Assembly (NCBI GenBank): GCA_944383015.1 | Contig: CALWOC010000004.1 | Coordinates: forward strand, 53,373 to 117,372 | Length of the DNA: 64,000 bases | Reading direction: 5' to 3' | From: an uncultured Clostridia bacterium | Lineage (GTDB): Bacteria; Bacillota; Clostridia; TANB77; CAG-465 | Part shown: positions 45,101 to 54,691 of the stretch, in pieces | Numbering within the stretch: position 1 is the stretch's first letter | Layout of the letters: every line of letters begins with the position of its first letter | The notes under the pieces: generated by a model | The model's input: the letters and a program-made list of their open reading frames with translations, nothing else | Databases searched by the model: none | What the model was told of the DNA's origin: nothing | Translations under genes and position numbers: made by a program

Positions 45101-46577
45101 TAATTATCTCTATATTATTTTTCTTTACGTCTTCCTTACTTGTAAAAGTCTTATCTATTAATTCAACATCTTGATTATCATATTCTATAACAAAATCTAC
45201 TTGTTCATCATTTAAAACATAGCCTTGCGATGCTGAGACCTCTTTATACATATATTTTCCTAAAGGCAGTTGAACATAATTTGTAGCTCCGTCTTCACCT
45301 GTTGTACATGTTCCAACTTCATCTCCCTTTGAAAATAACTTAGTCTTTTTATTTGCAGCATATATGTCTTCTCTTGCATATATTTTATATACTGCTCCTG
45401 CTAGTGTTGCATCTCCTTGTGGTGTTGTATCTGTTTCAGAATCTCTTTTTAATATTCTAACATTTCCTTTACTCTCTTTATTAGTCTTTTGAGCATTAAC
45501 TGTTATTCCAGTAATTACATTTGCATTTAAATTTACTCTATCGTTAAAATATCCCTCTGATGCACTTGTTTCAGTTATAGTATATTCTCCAGCAGGTAAA
45601 TCTGTAAATCTTGCTATACCATCTTCACCTGTCACTTGTGTAAGTGTTATTGTACCATTTGTGACTTGAAAAGTTGTTCCTGAAATTGGTTCTCCATATT
45701 CATCTGATTTTTTTATTTCTAGATTTCCTTTAGCAATTATTGGTCTTACAAGATAAAATTGTGATGAAGTAACTCCAGTTGATGAACTAGCCTGTGATGA
45801 AAGTAATCTTTGCGATGGTCTTCCAACTGAATAATACGCAGTAGTTGTATTATATACATTTCCAACACCATTTGCTTTCATATCAATATTTGTAATATCA
45901 TATTTTATAACTTCTAGTGGTATCCTTATTTGAAAAGTACTATCCCATGTTATACCATTAGTTTGCATTGTATTTCCATTCATATCTGTAATATATGTAC
46001 CATTTGGAAAACCACCAAGAGTTATATCATAATAATCATTTCCTTGCGCTTTACTTACAGATATAGGATTAGAAACATATTGCATTCCATCTATATTAAA
46101 TTCTATAGAACTAGTAGAAATAGTTGGGTTTCCTACAGTCCCACTATAAGAAGATGCTGCATAATATAAATTTTTTGCAGCTTGAACACAACCTGGATCT
46201 CCTGCATATAAATTTTCAATATTAATTTGACCCAGTAATGCCCATATAACCGCCTGCCTAATTTGAAAGTCCGCTGCATCATTCCAAGTATATCCATGAT
46301 CTGCTACTAAAGCATATCCAATTCTTGGATCACTATATGAATATCCGGCATATTCTGTAACATATATTTTTGTAGCCATCTCAAGACAATATGCCCTTGC
46401 ACCATCTAGTGTATATGCATATAAAGCTGGATAGCCATAAACAGAGTCATGCTCTGGTATACCTACATATAATGTATCAAACTTATATGCTCCTGATGTT
46501 AGTGCTATTGCATTTTTAGGAGCTATTATAAGTAGAAAAAACCAAATTATTATAAAAAAATATTTCCTAGTTTTCAT
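42102..46577 (-). CDS. Giant CnaB-repeat surface adhesin with thioester domain
   Basis: A 1491-residue surface protein. It has a signal peptide (about 1-25, ending AIA), then a thioester domain (about 30-280) with ARAYCLEMATK (Cys64) and IRQAVIWALLG (Gln108). These are the Cys and Gln that form an internal thioester in Gram-positive adhesins and can bond covalently to host amines. About eleven CnaB modules follow, each closing with a KE-x-APxGY type strand such as YYKEIEAPKGYELDD or YELEEVTAPYGYTINE. The C-terminus is LIVNTSDI, a membrane helix and a basic tail, resembling a sorting signal but without LPXTG. GGAGG precedes the ATG. No sortase or signal peptidase gene lies in the window. It is likely partner or tip protein to the gene at 38088. 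Confidence 0.88.
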   Translation of the reverse strand: MKTRKYFFIIIWFFLLIIAPKNAIALTSGAYKFDTLYVGIPEHDSVYGYPALYAYTLDGARAYCLEMATKIYVTEYAGYSYSDPRIGYALVADHGYTWNDAADFQIRQAVIWALLGQINIENLYAGDPGCVQAAKNLYYAASSYSGTVGNPTISTSSIEFNIDGMQYVSNPISVSKAQGNDYYDITLGGFPNGTYITDMNGNTMQTNGITWDSTFQIRIPLEVIKYDITNIDMKANGVGNVYNTTTAYYSVGRPSQRLLSSQASSSTGVTSSQFYLVRPIIAKGNLEIKKSDEYGEPISGTTFQVTNGTITLTQVTGEDGIARFTDLPAGEYTITETSASEGYFNDRVNLNANVITGITVNAQKTNKESKGNVRILKRDSETDTTPQGDATLAGAVYKIYAREDIYAANKKTKLFSKGDEVGTCTTGEDGATNYVQLPLGKYMYKEVSASQGYVLNDEQVDFVIEYDNQDVELIDKTFTSKEDVKKNNIEIIKKLQATDSTPQQNLAGAKFSATLKSDRSKVYYSTVTDSSGYCVIEDLPYGTYEVEEIEVPANALKIDNFDVFVEEDSTEREPYRYTKEDIAKKMQITIYKEDRETGITTQGDARLEGAEYTIYRDEALTDAVETVRIAKQDDGTYSAKTGYYLVGKYYIKETKRPEGYLADEEVHVVEQLGQDQTEEISYHEITSTELVERGNIYIVKYKDNNTNFEEGSTTKEPATGVELTLTLNSNPSVTYKSVVNEIGYAEFIDIPYGWYTITETKSLEFVDIMDPQEVYISKDEQKLYYIVQDPRNERKLKIVKKDSETGNTIPLAGATFKVWDVAEKRYIKQSFDYPTQTEIEEFVTAADGTLVLPDGLIPGEYELEEVTAPYGYTINETRIPFTINATTPENPEQEELVAVEFPDTAQKAKVVVYKKGEILTGTTMEGEITRPVYEEKGLKGVEYTITAKEDIITPDGTTRMKAGETVSFRTDEEGIGISPELYLGEYTIKETDTLDGLLLQQNEISFVLEYKGQEIDIYEKNMDFIDVRQKLNLKVIKSMEEPKYEDILNEAYVDVRLGIYTRDDLANVNGDVIIKKDTLVDILTIKADGLSSQNYDLPLGKYYIKEITTNDNYLVNEEEYDFEFKPNDNTTPVIDVTLTNKVNNDLTELGKFELYKYAEEDKNIIERIGDLFNGNNQDRTHALANAKFKFYYDKNGEPVELISKTGESEYVTDENGVISLDSLPFGKYYYKEIEAPKGYELDDTMYSFEITKSHVKEPLKIEVTNKLIDIKLFTKTDAFNSEVIPDCEFEILDKDQNVIYKDKTDDKGEFYMPIDLLTPGEIYYYKEVSAPDIYQLNEDLHEFILNEDQTVSITEVENLRKTSTIKINKSDFLGGQKIPNCTFRLESLETDFKVEGTTDENGEYYFEDIPYGEYTYTEISAPENYRIDTTPHKITIDEEMEEINVSNELIVNTSDINVMLFSVVLIASAIGITLIVYKNREKIRESFINRK

Positions 46578-46661
46578 ACATTTTCCTCCAATTTTTTTAC
46601 TTTATTATTATTTTTTCACGAAGGTATTTTTTTATACAATTATTTTTATCCAATTTTTAGT

Positions 46662-46690
46662 TTGACTTTTATAGCTCTATTTACTATAAT
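46662..46690 (+). promoter_or_regulatory. Sigma-A promoter of the PF06541 gene at 46709
   Basis: TTGACT (46662-46667), a 17-nt spacer and perfect TATAAT (46685-46690) lie 18 nt before the ATG. Confidence 0.75.
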
Positions 46691-46708
46691 ATTTTTAAAG
46701 GTGATGTA

Positions 46709-47536
46709 ATGGAAAGTTTTTTTATTTTTTTTATGTATTTTTTTATATATAGTGTGCTAGGTTGGATAGTTGAAACTCTCTATTGCAGAACACTTGACGG
46801 AAAATGGACTAATAGAGGTTTTTTATTTGGTCCATATTGCCCAATCTATGGTTTTGGTGCTTTAATTATTATTGCATTTTTGCAAAACTTTAAATCATCA
46901 TTTATTGCCGTATTCTTTTTAGGTATGATTTTCACTTCTATTCTTGAATATTTAACTAGCTTTTTACTTGAAAAACTTTTTGATGCTAAATGGTGGGATT
47001 ATTCAAAAATGAAATTTAATATAAATGGAAGAATTTGTCTATTAAATTCTCTTGAATTTGCTTTTTTAGGTGTAGTTTTAACATATATTGTTCATCCTAC
47101 AATATCTAATTTAATTTTAAAAATACCAATTGATTTAGTTCAATTAATATCATTTGCACTTATTACTATTATGGCAATTGATGTTGGTTTTACAATTTCT
47201 ACACTATTAAATCTAAAAGAAAAATTAATAACATTAAAAGAATCTGCTGAAAAACTAATGGAAAAAAATACTCTTCAAGAAAAACTATCTGAAAATTATT
47301 TATATAATCAATTAAGTGAACTCAGAAAAAATTTGGCTACTAAAGGAAACTTTCAAATAAAAAGACTTTTAGAAGCTTTCCCAGATTTTGAGTTTAATGG
47401 ATTAAAATCTCAAATAAATGAATTTAAACTTGAATTAAAAAAGATACGTGGTGAAATAAATATAAAAAAACAAGAATTTCGAGAAAAAAGTCAAAAAATA
47501 CGAGAAAATATTAAAGAAAAAAACAATAAAAAGTAG
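46709..47536 (+). CDS. PF06541 membrane protein with coiled-coil tail
   Basis: This 275-residue protein has about five hydrophobic helices with the full PF06541 pattern: YSVLGWIVETLYCR, NRGFLFGPYCPIYGFGALI (about 35-53) and KWWDYSKMKFNINGRICL. A cytosolic, charged coiled coil follows (about 175-275), rich in Lys and Glu. The family is annotated as putative ABC transporter permease, but no ATPase partner is near. Related domains occur in two other genes of this window. The promoter lies just upstream with an AAAGGTGATGTA site. It is a single-gene unit that converges on truB. Confidence 0.85.
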   Translation: MESFFIFFMYFFIYSVLGWIVETLYCRTLDGKWTNRGFLFGPYCPIYGFGALIIIAFLQNFKSSFIAVFFLGMIFTSILEYLTSFLLEKLFDAKWWDYSKMKFNINGRICLLNSLEFAFLGVVLTYIVHPTISNLILKIPIDLVQLISFALITIMAIDVGFTISTLLNLKEKLITLKESAEKLMEKNTLQEKLSENYLYNQLSELRKNLATKGNFQIKRLLEAFPDFEFNGLKSQINEFKLELKKIRGEINIKKQEFREKSQKIRENIKEKNNKK

Positions 47537-47558
47537 TACTTTAAAAGTGCTACTTTTT
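47528..47558. terminator. Bidirectional terminator between PF06541 gene and truB
   Basis: AAAAAGTAGTACTTT and AAAGTGCTACTTTTT form a long, nearly perfect stem whose A and T ends serve as tracts in both directions. Confidence 0.75.
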
Positions 47559-48435
47559 ATTCAACTATAAACCTTTTCAAATTCTTATTTTCTACTGTAC
47601 CCAATCCTATAAATCTTCCCTTATTATATACTCTTACAATTTGATCAGATGATTGTACTTCAATTAAAACTCCATTTAAAAATTTATTAAGTTCATCATC
47701 TGTTAAAGTTATTTTTTTATTTTCTTCATAATATTTCTCTATAGTTATTATTCTATCTATCATTTCTAAATAATCTAGTTTCAAAAAATCATATAAAGGA
47801 ATACTATCTTCAATTTTAAAGTTTCCTGTCTGTGTTCTCCTAAGCTCTGTCATAGTAGCTCCACATCCAATCTTCTTTCCTATATCATTTACTAAACTTC
47901 TTATATATGTTCCTTTTGAACACTCAACATCAAAAGAAACTTCCTTTAATATCAAGTCTATTTTAATATTATCTATATTAAATATCTCTATATCTCTAGG
48001 TTTAATTTCTACATCTTTATTTTCTCTTGCATACTGATATAATTTTTTACCTTCTACCTTTATTGCAGAATATTTTGGAGGTAACTGTTGTTGTTTTCCA
48101 ATAAATCTCTTTATTCTTTCTTTAATATAAATTTCATCTTTAGAAACAACACTTGCAAATATTATTCTACCTGTAATATCATATGTATCTGTTTCTACAC
48201 CAAGAAGCATTTTAACACTATACTTTTTTATTTCGCTTACTAATTTTTCACTTAATTTTGTTGCCTCACCAATACAAATAGGTAATACCCCCGTTGCAAG
48301 TGGATCTAGTGTACCTGTATGTCCAACTTTTTGATTTGGAAAAATCTTTCTTATTGCATCAACCACATCATGAGATGTAATACACTGTGGCTTATCTATA
48401 TTTAAAATTCCATTTTTTACTTGTGGTACTATCAT
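47557..48435 (-). CDS. truB: tRNA pseudouridine-55 synthase
   Basis: TruB makes pseudouridine 55 in the T loop of tRNAs. The 292-residue protein has the start NGILNIDKPQCITSHDVVDA and the catalytic motif GHTGTLDPLATGVLP with Asp44. Later come the KYSAIKVEGKKLYQYAR segment and CSKGTYIRSLVNDIG, and it ends with a short PUA-like part (VRVYNKGRFIGLGTVEN). It is the last gene of the rimP-to-truB operon. Its ATG overlaps the nrnA stop (TAATG), so the two are translationally coupled. A terminator follows directly. Confidence 0.96.
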   Translation of the reverse strand: MIVPQVKNGILNIDKPQCITSHDVVDAIRKIFPNQKVGHTGTLDPLATGVLPICIGEATKLSEKLVSEIKKYSVKMLLGVETDTYDITGRIIFASVVSKDEIYIKERIKRFIGKQQQLPPKYSAIKVEGKKLYQYARENKDVEIKPRDIEIFNIDNIKIDLILKEVSFDVECSKGTYIRSLVNDIGKKIGCGATMTELRRTQTGNFKIEDSIPLYDFLKLDYLEMIDRIITIEKYYEENKKITLTDDELNKFLNGVLIEVQSSDQIVRVYNKGRFIGLGTVENKNLKRFIVE

Positions 48436-49382
48436 TATAACATCTCTCCTACTACTTTAATTAGCTTTTGTTTTTCTATATCTTCACTATCTTTCATAGT
48501 ATATCCGGCAGCTCTTGGATGTCCACCTCCTCCAAAAGAAATAGCAATCTTAGAAATATCCACATTTCCACCAGAACGCATACTAACTTTATTAGTTCCA
48601 TCACTTTTCCCTCTAACATAAACAGCTACTTCTGTTCCCTCAACAGATCTTAAGTAGTTTGTCATTCCTTCAGCATCTTCATCATCAATACCAAGACTTT
48701 TTATTTCTTCGTATGGAATAAATGAATATCTCATCTTACCGTTATAAAAAACTTCCATATTATCTATAGTTTTAGCAATCAATTTTAATTTAGCCTCTTT
48801 AATTGTATCATTTAATCTTTTACAAACGTTTACTGTCTCTGCTCCATAATCAATCAAATCTGCTACTATTCTATGTGTATCAGAACTTGTATTATTATAA
48901 TTAAAACTTCCTGTATCTGTCATTATTCCTGCATATAACAGTGTTGCCATATCTTTATCTATTTCTATTTTTAAAGCTTTTATAAATAAATAGGCAATCT
49001 CACTTGCAGATGACTTACTATCATCTATATACCTAAAATCTCCATATGGATTAGATATTTGATGATGGTCAAGCATAATTACTTTTCTTGCATTATTATA
49101 CTCCTCTTCAGAAATAGCAAGTCTTGTATTGTCACTAGAGTCTAAAGCTATTAACAAATCATATTCTTCATCTTCTATAGAATTAACACAGTCCCCAACT
49201 CCTGGTAAAAAGCTAAATACATTTGAATATGACGGCATAACAACATGTACATTTTTTCCTAGTTTCTTTAGTCCGAAATAAATTGCAAGTGTTGAACCTA
49301 TAGCATCTCCGTCAGGATTAACGTGTGCTGATATATATATTTTATTTGATTTATCTATAATTTTCTTTGCCTCTTTAAACAA
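48435..49382 (-). CDS. nrnA: DHH-family oligoribonuclease/pAp phosphatase
   Basis: NrnA degrades very short RNA oligonucleotides and dephosphorylates 3'-phosphoadenosine 5'-phosphate. The 315-residue protein has the DHH phosphoesterase motifs HVNPDGDAIGS (20-30), LIALDSSD and MLDHHQIS, and the C-terminal DHHA1 motif FGGGGHPRAAGY. The start codon is TTG at 49382 with GGGGGGATTGTA upstream. It lies between rbfA and truB, the standard place in Firmicutes. Confidence 0.94.
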   Translation of the reverse strand: MFKEAKKIIDKSNKIYISAHVNPDGDAIGSTLAIYFGLKKLGKNVHVVMPSYSNVFSFLPGVGDCVNSIEDEEYDLLIALDSSDNTRLAISEEEYNNARKVIMLDHHQISNPYGDFRYIDDSKSSASEIAYLFIKALKIEIDKDMATLLYAGIMTDTGSFNYNNTSSDTHRIVADLIDYGAETVNVCKRLNDTIKEAKLKLIAKTIDNMEVFYNGKMRYSFIPYEEIKSLGIDDEDAEGMTNYLRSVEGTEVAVYVRGKSDGTNKVSMRSGGNVDISKIAISFGGGGHPRAAGYTMKDSEDIEKQKLIKVVGEML

Positions 49383-49409
49383 TACAATCCCCCCAAAACA
49401 TAAAACAAA

Positions 49410-49763
49410 TTATTTATTCATATTATCCTTTTCCATAACTTCTTTAATAACTCTATCCATATGCTCACCATATTCCATTGAGTTATCTAATTCAAATGTA
49501 ATATCTGGCATATTTCTCATTCTAACTCTTTTTCCAAGTTCTTTTTTTATAAAACCTGTAGCTTTTTTCAAAGCATCTACAACTTTATTTTTATTTTGTT
49601 TTCCAAATATACTTACATATACTTTAGCATATTTTTGATCTGGAGTAATTTTAACATCAGTTACAGAAATTAATCCTGTAACTGATGGCTCTTTTACTTC
49701 ATTCATTATTATATCACTTAGTGCAATTTTAACATCTTGTTCTAATCTTTCATGTCTTTGCAT
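49410..49763 (-). CDS. rbfA: Ribosome-binding factor A
   Basis: RbfA is a small KH-like protein that binds the immature 30S subunit and helps 16S rRNA processing, most needed at low temperature. The 117-residue protein has the family start RHERLEQDVKIALSDII, VTDVKITPDQKYAKVYVS and RMRNMPDITFELDNSMEYG. The length is typical. The ATG has TAGGAGGATTATT upstream. It lies 10 nt after infB and 27 nt before nrnA in the same operon. Confidence 0.95.
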   Translation of the reverse strand: MQRHERLEQDVKIALSDIIMNEVKEPSVTGLISVTDVKITPDQKYAKVYVSIFGKQNKNKVVDALKKATGFIKKELGKRVRMRNMPDITFELDNSMEYGEHMDRVIKEVMEKDNMNK

Positions 49764-49773
49764 AATAATCCTC

Positions 49774-52677
49774 CTATTTTACTTCTTCCATTACGAAGCA
49801 TTCGAAGATATCTCCTTCTTTTATATCACTATAATTTTCTAATTTTATGCCGCACTCATAATTTTCATTTACTTCTTTTACATCATCTTTTTCTCTTTTT
49901 AAAGAATCAATTTTTATTTCTAATAGAACAATATTATCTCTTACAAGTCTAACCATAGCTCCTCTAATTATCTTTCCAGATTTTACATAACATCCTGCTA
50001 CAATTCCTACACCTGTAATCTTAAATATCTTTCTAACTTCTGCGACACCATATTTAACTTCTTTAAATTTCTTAGGCATTAAACCTTTAAGAGCTGTCTC
50101 AACATCATTTATAGCATCATAGATTACACTATATAATCTCATATCTACTTTTTCTTTTTTAGCTTGTTGCTCAGCAACAGCTTCTGGTCTAACATTAAAG
50201 CCAATAATTATAGCATTTGATACTGAAGCTAATGTCACATCAGATTCTTTAACTCCACCTGTTGATGCATGTATAATTCTTACTCTTACATCATCATTAG
50301 ATAGTTTTAATAATGAATCTTTAAGAGCTTCAACAGAACCTTGAACATCCGCTTTAATTATAATATTTAACTCTTTTATTTTACCTTGTTTGATTTGACC
50401 AAATAAGTCATCTAATGTAATTTTACTTCCCTGTTTTATTAAATCTTGTCTTTGTTTTGCTATTCTTTTTTCAATTAAATGTTTTGCTACTTTTTCATTT
50501 TCTACTTCGTAGAATACTTCACCTGTTTGTGGAACATGTGATAAACCAAGTATTTCAACTGGAGTAGATGGTCCAGCACTTTTTACAGCCCTACCTTTAT
50601 CATCTTTCATAGCACGTATTTTTGAAACCATGTCACCAACAACAATTGTATCTCCAACATTTAATTGTCCTCTTTGAACAAGCATTGATACAACAGTTCC
50701 TCTTGTTTTATCTAGTCTTGCTTCTATAACAGTTCCTTTAGCTTGTTTATTAGGATTTGCTTTTAAATCTTTCATATCTGCTATTAAAAGTAACATTTCA
50801 AGAAGTGTATCTATTCCTTCCCCTGTTCTTGCAGAGATAGGTACACAAATAGTATCTCCACCCCACTCTTCTGGAACAAGGCCATATTCTAACAATTCTT
50901 GTTTTACTCTTTCAACATTTGCTCCTGGTTTATCTATTTTATTAATTGCTACTAATATACTTACACCTGCAGCTTTTGCGTGATCTATCGCTTCTATTGT
51001 TTGTGGTTTTATTCCATCATCTGCTGCAACTATAATAATTGCTATATCTGTTATTTGAGCACCTCTTGCTCTCATTGCTGTAAACGCTTCATGACCAGGA
51101 GTATCTAAGAAACATACTTCTCTATCTTTTACTTTAACTTTGTATGCACCAATATGTTGTGTAATACCACCAGCTTCACCTTCAACAACATTTGTTTTTC
51201 TTAATCTATCTAAAAGTGAAGTTTTACCATGGTCAACATGACCCATTACTACTACTATAGGAGGTCTTGGCACTAAATCTTCTTCCTTATCCTCACTATC
51301 ATCAAATAATATATCTTCTTCTGTAACAACAACTTCTTTTTCTGCTGTAATTCCAAATTCAGCAGCAATTAAATAAGCTGTATCAAAATCTATGTCTTGA
51401 TTTACTGTAGCCATTATTCCCATAGAGAATAATTTCTTTATAACTTCACTTGCTTGCTTTTTAATTGCCTCTGCAAACTCTTTAACTGTCATAGTCTCAG
51501 GAAGTTTTACTTCTGTCATTGGAATAATTTTTGTTTGTTTCATTTCAACTTTTGGAGCTTTATTTTTCTTTTTAGAGTAACTCTTTCTAGATAAGTCACT
51601 ATCTCTTTCATAAAGGTCCATTAATCCTTCTTGACTAATTTCCATACCTCTTAATTTTCCAGTAGATACTCTAGAATTTTCTTCTCTTAATTTATTCTTA
51701 TCTATTTTCTCTTTTCTATTTTCCATATTAGAGTTATTTTTATCATTATATCTCTTTTTATCTCTATCAATATTTACAGAATTATATTCTCTACTTTCTT
51801 TTTGCTCTAAAGGAGATTTTTCTGCTTGCTTAATAAATTTATTTACTTGATAAGAAGTATTATCTGAGTTCTGTCTTTGATCTCTTCTAAAATTATTTCT
51901 TTGTGGTCTTTCACCATTTTGATTATTATACTTAGAATTATTTTTCTTAAAATCTCTATTATCGTTTGAATTTCTATTATAATTTGGGTTATTTTGGGAA
52001 TTATAATTATTCTTCTTATAGTTATTATCTCTATTATTTCTATTATAATTATTATTTCTATTATTTTGATTTTTATAACTGTTATTTTCAATTCCTTTTG
52101 TTTCTATAGTAGCATTTTTTTCCATATTATTACCACTTTCTTTTACTTCATTTTTTACTTCAACATTTACAACTTCTTTTTTAGTTTCTTCTATTTTTGG
52201 TTCAGTTGCTTCTACTTTTGGTTCTTCTTTTACTGGTTCAACCTTCTCTATTGGCTTTCCATTTCTTGTTATTACAATATTGCTCCTATTATTTTGAAAT
52301 CTATTTCTTCTATCATAAGAGCTATTTCTACTTTTATTTTGAGTATTTGTTTTATTATTTGAAGTTTTTTGACCAATATTTTGATGCGATTTTTTGATTT
52401 CACCAGATGCTTTAGAAACAATTTCATTTACTTCTTTTCCTTCATCGGTTGTATTTATAACTCTCACATTTCTTCTAATAATATGAACCTGCTCTTGTTT
52501 TTTATCTTCTTTCACACTTTTTTTAGTTACATTTCCTTTTATTTTATTTACGTCACTCTCTTCAAGTGTTGATAGATGAGATTTTACTTCAATTCCCATC
52601 TTATTTAATTTTTCTAACATCTCTGTATTAGATAAATTCATCTCTTTTGCTAACTCATATACTTTTAATTTTCCCAA
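49774..52677 (-). CDS. infB: Translation initiation factor IF-2
   Basis: IF-2 is the GTPase that places initiator tRNA on the ribosome. The 967-residue protein starts with an IF2_N helix ([22 protein letters not shown]). A long low-complexity linker rich in Asn, Lys and Arg follows (about 90-380), and then a second IF2_N unit near 395. The GTPase domain has G1 GHVDHGKTS near 477, [10 protein letters not shown] and NKIDK, and domains II, III and IV follow. The start codon is TTG at 52677 with GGGGGAAGAAATT upstream, overlapping the rnpM end by 13 nt. The Asn/Arg-rich linker makes spurious frames on both strands. Confidence 0.96.
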   Translation of the reverse strand: MGKLKVYELAKEMNLSNTEMLEKLNKMGIEVKSHLSTLEESDVNKIKGNVTKKSVKEDKKQEQVHIIRRNVRVINTTDEGKEVNEIVSKASGEIKKSHQNIGQKTSNNKTNTQNKSRNSSYDRRNRFQNNRSNIVITRNGKPIEKVEPVKEEPKVEATEPKIEETKKEVVNVEVKNEVKESGNNMEKNATIETKGIENNSYKNQNNRNNNYNRNNRDNNYKKNNYNSQNNPNYNRNSNDNRDFKKNNSKYNNQNGERPQRNNFRRDQRQNSDNTSYQVNKFIKQAEKSPLEQKESREYNSVNIDRDKKRYNDKNNSNMENRKEKIDKNKLREENSRVSTGKLRGMEISQEGLMDLYERDSDLSRKSYSKKKNKAPKVEMKQTKIIPMTEVKLPETMTVKEFAEAIKKQASEVIKKLFSMGIMATVNQDIDFDTAYLIAAEFGITAEKEVVVTEEDILFDDSEDKEEDLVPRPPIVVVMGHVDHGKTSLLDRLRKTNVVEGEAGGITQHIGAYKVKVKDREVCFLDTPGHEAFTAMRARGAQITDIAIIIVAADDGIKPQTIEAIDHAKAAGVSILVAINKIDKPGANVERVKQELLEYGLVPEEWGGDTICVPISARTGEGIDTLLEMLLLIADMKDLKANPNKQAKGTVIEARLDKTRGTVVSMLVQRGQLNVGDTIVVGDMVSKIRAMKDDKGRAVKSAGPSTPVEILGLSHVPQTGEVFYEVENEKVAKHLIEKRIAKQRQDLIKQGSKITLDDLFGQIKQGKIKELNIIIKADVQGSVEALKDSLLKLSNDDVRVRIIHASTGGVKESDVTLASVSNAIIIGFNVRPEAVAEQQAKKEKVDMRLYSVIYDAINDVETALKGLMPKKFKEVKYGVAEVRKIFKITGVGIVAGCYVKSGKIIRGAMVRLVRDNIVLLEIKIDSLKREKDDVKEVNENYECGIKLENYSDIKEGDIFECFVMEEVK

Positions 52678-52934
52678 ATTTCTTCCCCCAATTCTCTTAA
52701 TACTTCTAACATACTCTCGTTTTCTACATCTATTTTTAATTTCATTCTATTTTTAATAACAATTTTTTCTAAATTTGTAATACATTGTTTGCTTTTGCAA
52801 ACATATATACCTCTACTATTAATATTCTGATTTCTATCTATTATAGCATGATTGTTCTTATCTGCTACAATTCTAAATAAATCTTCTTTATTCTTTCTAC
52901 TTTTACATGCTACACAGCATCTAATAGGCTTCAT
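52665..52934 (-). CDS. rnpM: RNase P modulator RnpM (YlxR)
   Basis: YlxR-family proteins bind nucleic acid; the B. subtilis member was renamed RnpM because it modulates RNase P. The 89-residue basic protein has the family pattern [20 protein letters not shown] near the start, [19 protein letters not shown] in the middle and a C-terminal helix. The usual GRGxYxC motif reads SRGIYVC here. It lies between nusA and infB as in other Firmicutes, overlapping infB by 13 nt. The L7Ae-like gene ylxQ that often stands next to it is absent. Confidence 0.92.
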   Translation of the reverse strand: MKPIRCCVACKSRKNKEDLFRIVADKNNHAIIDRNQNINSRGIYVCKSKQCITNLEKIVIKNRMKLKIDVENESMLEVLRELGEEIWEN

Positions 52935-52948
52935 TAAATCACCTTTTT

Positions 52949-54130
52949 CTATTCAACTACTGTTTCTTTAATTTGTGTCTCTGTTTTAATATCTATTTTC
53001 CAACCTGTTAATTTAGCTGCTAGTCTTACATTTTGACCACCTGCACCAATTGCAAATACTAAAGCATCATCTGGTACAACTACTGTTGCAATTTTTTCTT
53101 CATCATTTATATCTATTGCAAGTATTGGTGCTGGAGAAATAGCGTTTATTATATAACTTGGAATATCTTCACTATATGGAATTACATCAATTTTTTCTCC
53201 ATTTAACTCATCAATAATTGGCTGTATTCTCATACCTTTTTTACCTACTAAACTTCCAACTGGATCAATGTTTTCATCATTTGACCATACAGATAATTTA
53301 GTTCTGCTTCCAGCTTCTCTAGCTATATCTTTTATTTCTACTATTCCATCCATTATTTCAGGTACTTCATTTTCAAATAGTTTTCTTACAAAATTTTCGC
53401 TTTTTCTAGATAGTGTAATCTTTGGAGATGATATACCAGTTTCGTTTACAACATTTGTTACTAAAGCTTTAATTTTTTGATGTGGTTGTAATTTTTCTGT
53501 CTTAATTTGTTCTGTTGCTGGTATTAATGCTTCAACCCTACCAAGATCAACAATAATTCCATATTTTTCTGTCTTTTGAACAGTTCCAGAAATTATTTGT
53601 CCAACTTTATCTGCATATTGTGTATATACAAGATTTTTTTCTGCTTCATTAATTTTTTGAATTAAAATGTTCTTTCCTGTTGAAGCAGCTATTCTTCCAA
53701 AGTTTTTTGGTGTTACTTCTACTTTTACTAAGTCACCCACTTTTACTTTCTTAGATATCTTCTTTGCATCTTCTAAAGAAATTTTTACACCTTGTTCTTT
53801 TTCAGATACCTCTTCTACTACTTCTTTTACACAGTATACTTTTATTGCTTGTTCAGTAATATCTACATCAATATCTTGTGGTATTAAATATCCATTTTTT
53901 GTCTCTTTTTTCTCTTCAGCATTATTTCCCTTTACTAAATCATCTTCTTTAGAATTTTTTCTCTCTTCTCTTTCATCTAAACAATGTGTATTAATAAAGT
54001 CTCTTTTATATGCAACTTTTAAAGCAGATTTTAAAGAATCAATTAAATATTCTCTTGTTATTCCTTTTTCTTCATAAATTTGATCGATTGCATTAAATAA
54101 TTCTTTTGAACTTATCTTTTCACTTTTCAT
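52949..54130 (-). CDS. nusA: Transcription termination/antitermination factor NusA
   Basis: NusA binds RNA polymerase and controls pausing, termination and antitermination. The 393-residue protein has the N-terminal polymerase-binding domain (about 1-165), an S1 domain (about 170-240, GQIISGTVQKTEKYGIIVDLG) and two KH domains with VGSLVGKKGMRIQPIIDELNG and VFAIGAGGQNVRLAAKLTGW. It lacks the acidic repeats of proteobacterial NusA, as is normal for Firmicutes. A highly charged insertion of about 38 residues (about 46-83, containing EEKKETKNG) interrupts the N-terminal domain after AYKRDF. The ATG has GGGGGAATTTAAAA upstream. It is the second gene of the rimP operon. Confidence 0.96.
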   Translation of the reverse strand: MKSEKISSKELFNAIDQIYEEKGITREYLIDSLKSALKVAYKRDFINTHCLDEREERKNSKEDDLVKGNNAEEKKETKNGYLIPQDIDVDITEQAIKVYCVKEVVEEVSEKEQGVKISLEDAKKISKKVKVGDLVKVEVTPKNFGRIAASTGKNILIQKINEAEKNLVYTQYADKVGQIISGTVQKTEKYGIIVDLGRVEALIPATEQIKTEKLQPHQKIKALVTNVVNETGISSPKITLSRKSENFVRKLFENEVPEIMDGIVEIKDIAREAGSRTKLSVWSNDENIDPVGSLVGKKGMRIQPIIDELNGEKIDVIPYSEDIPSYIINAISPAPILAIDINDEEKIATVVVPDDALVFAIGAGGQNVRLAAKLTGWKIDIKTETQIKETVVE

Positions 54131-54147
54131 TTTTTAAATTCCCCCAT

Positions 54148-54669
54148 CTATTTATTAAATTTGTTTAGTTTATTTAGATTAACATTATCTGTGTTTCCTT
54201 TTAATGCTGCATTAAAGTCATAAGTAGTATATGCAGTTGCTATATCTTTTAAAGCAATTTTAATTTCTTTTTCATCTTCTGTTTTAACAATAATACTCTG
54301 TTCTTCTTCATCAACGCTACAAATAACAGCATCAAATTCTTTTAAATCATATTGTTTTTTAAACAACTTTATATGTATTTCTTTTCCAATATATTTTTTA
54401 TAAAGTTTTAAATTTTTAAGCTGTCTTTCAAGTCCTGGAGAAGCTACTTCTAATACATATTCTTGATTTATGTTCTTATCTACGATATCTTCAATTGCTC
54501 TACTTACTTTTTCACAATCATCTACCCACATCTTTTCTCCAGTTTTATCAATTACCACTCTTAAAACATTATTTGAACCCTCTTTAACAAATTCTACATA
54601 CTCAATTTCAAATCCTAAATCATTTACTATAGGTTCAATTAATTCTTCTACTTTGACTTCTACTTTCAT
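54148..54669 (-). CDS. rimP: Ribosome maturation factor RimP
   Basis: RimP assists 30S subunit assembly. The 173-residue protein has the N-terminal domain with IVNDLGFEIEYVEFVKEG and VLRVVIDKTGEKMWVDDCE, followed by SRAIEDIVDKN and the conserved YVLEVASPGLERQLKN. A C-terminal SH3-like domain and an Asn/Lys-rich tail follow. It is the first gene of the operon and starts at ATG 54669. A strong promoter and a stable hairpin lie in its leader. Confidence 0.94.
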   Translation of the reverse strand: MKVEVKVEELIEPIVNDLGFEIEYVEFVKEGSNNVLRVVIDKTGEKMWVDDCEKVSRAIEDIVDKNINQEYVLEVASPGLERQLKNLKLYKKYIGKEIHIKLFKKQYDLKEFDAVICSVDEEEQSIIVKTEDEKEIKIALKDIATAYTTYDFNAALKGNTDNVNLNKLNKFNK

Positions 54670-54691
54670 TTATTACCTCGCTTCTAAACAT

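Noticed and set aside
51843..52362. Long open frames on both strands inside the infB linker
   Set aside because: They arise from the Asn/Lys/Arg-rich low-complexity region of IF-2, consist almost only of Ile or Phe/Tyr/Ile runs and have no ribosome binding sites.
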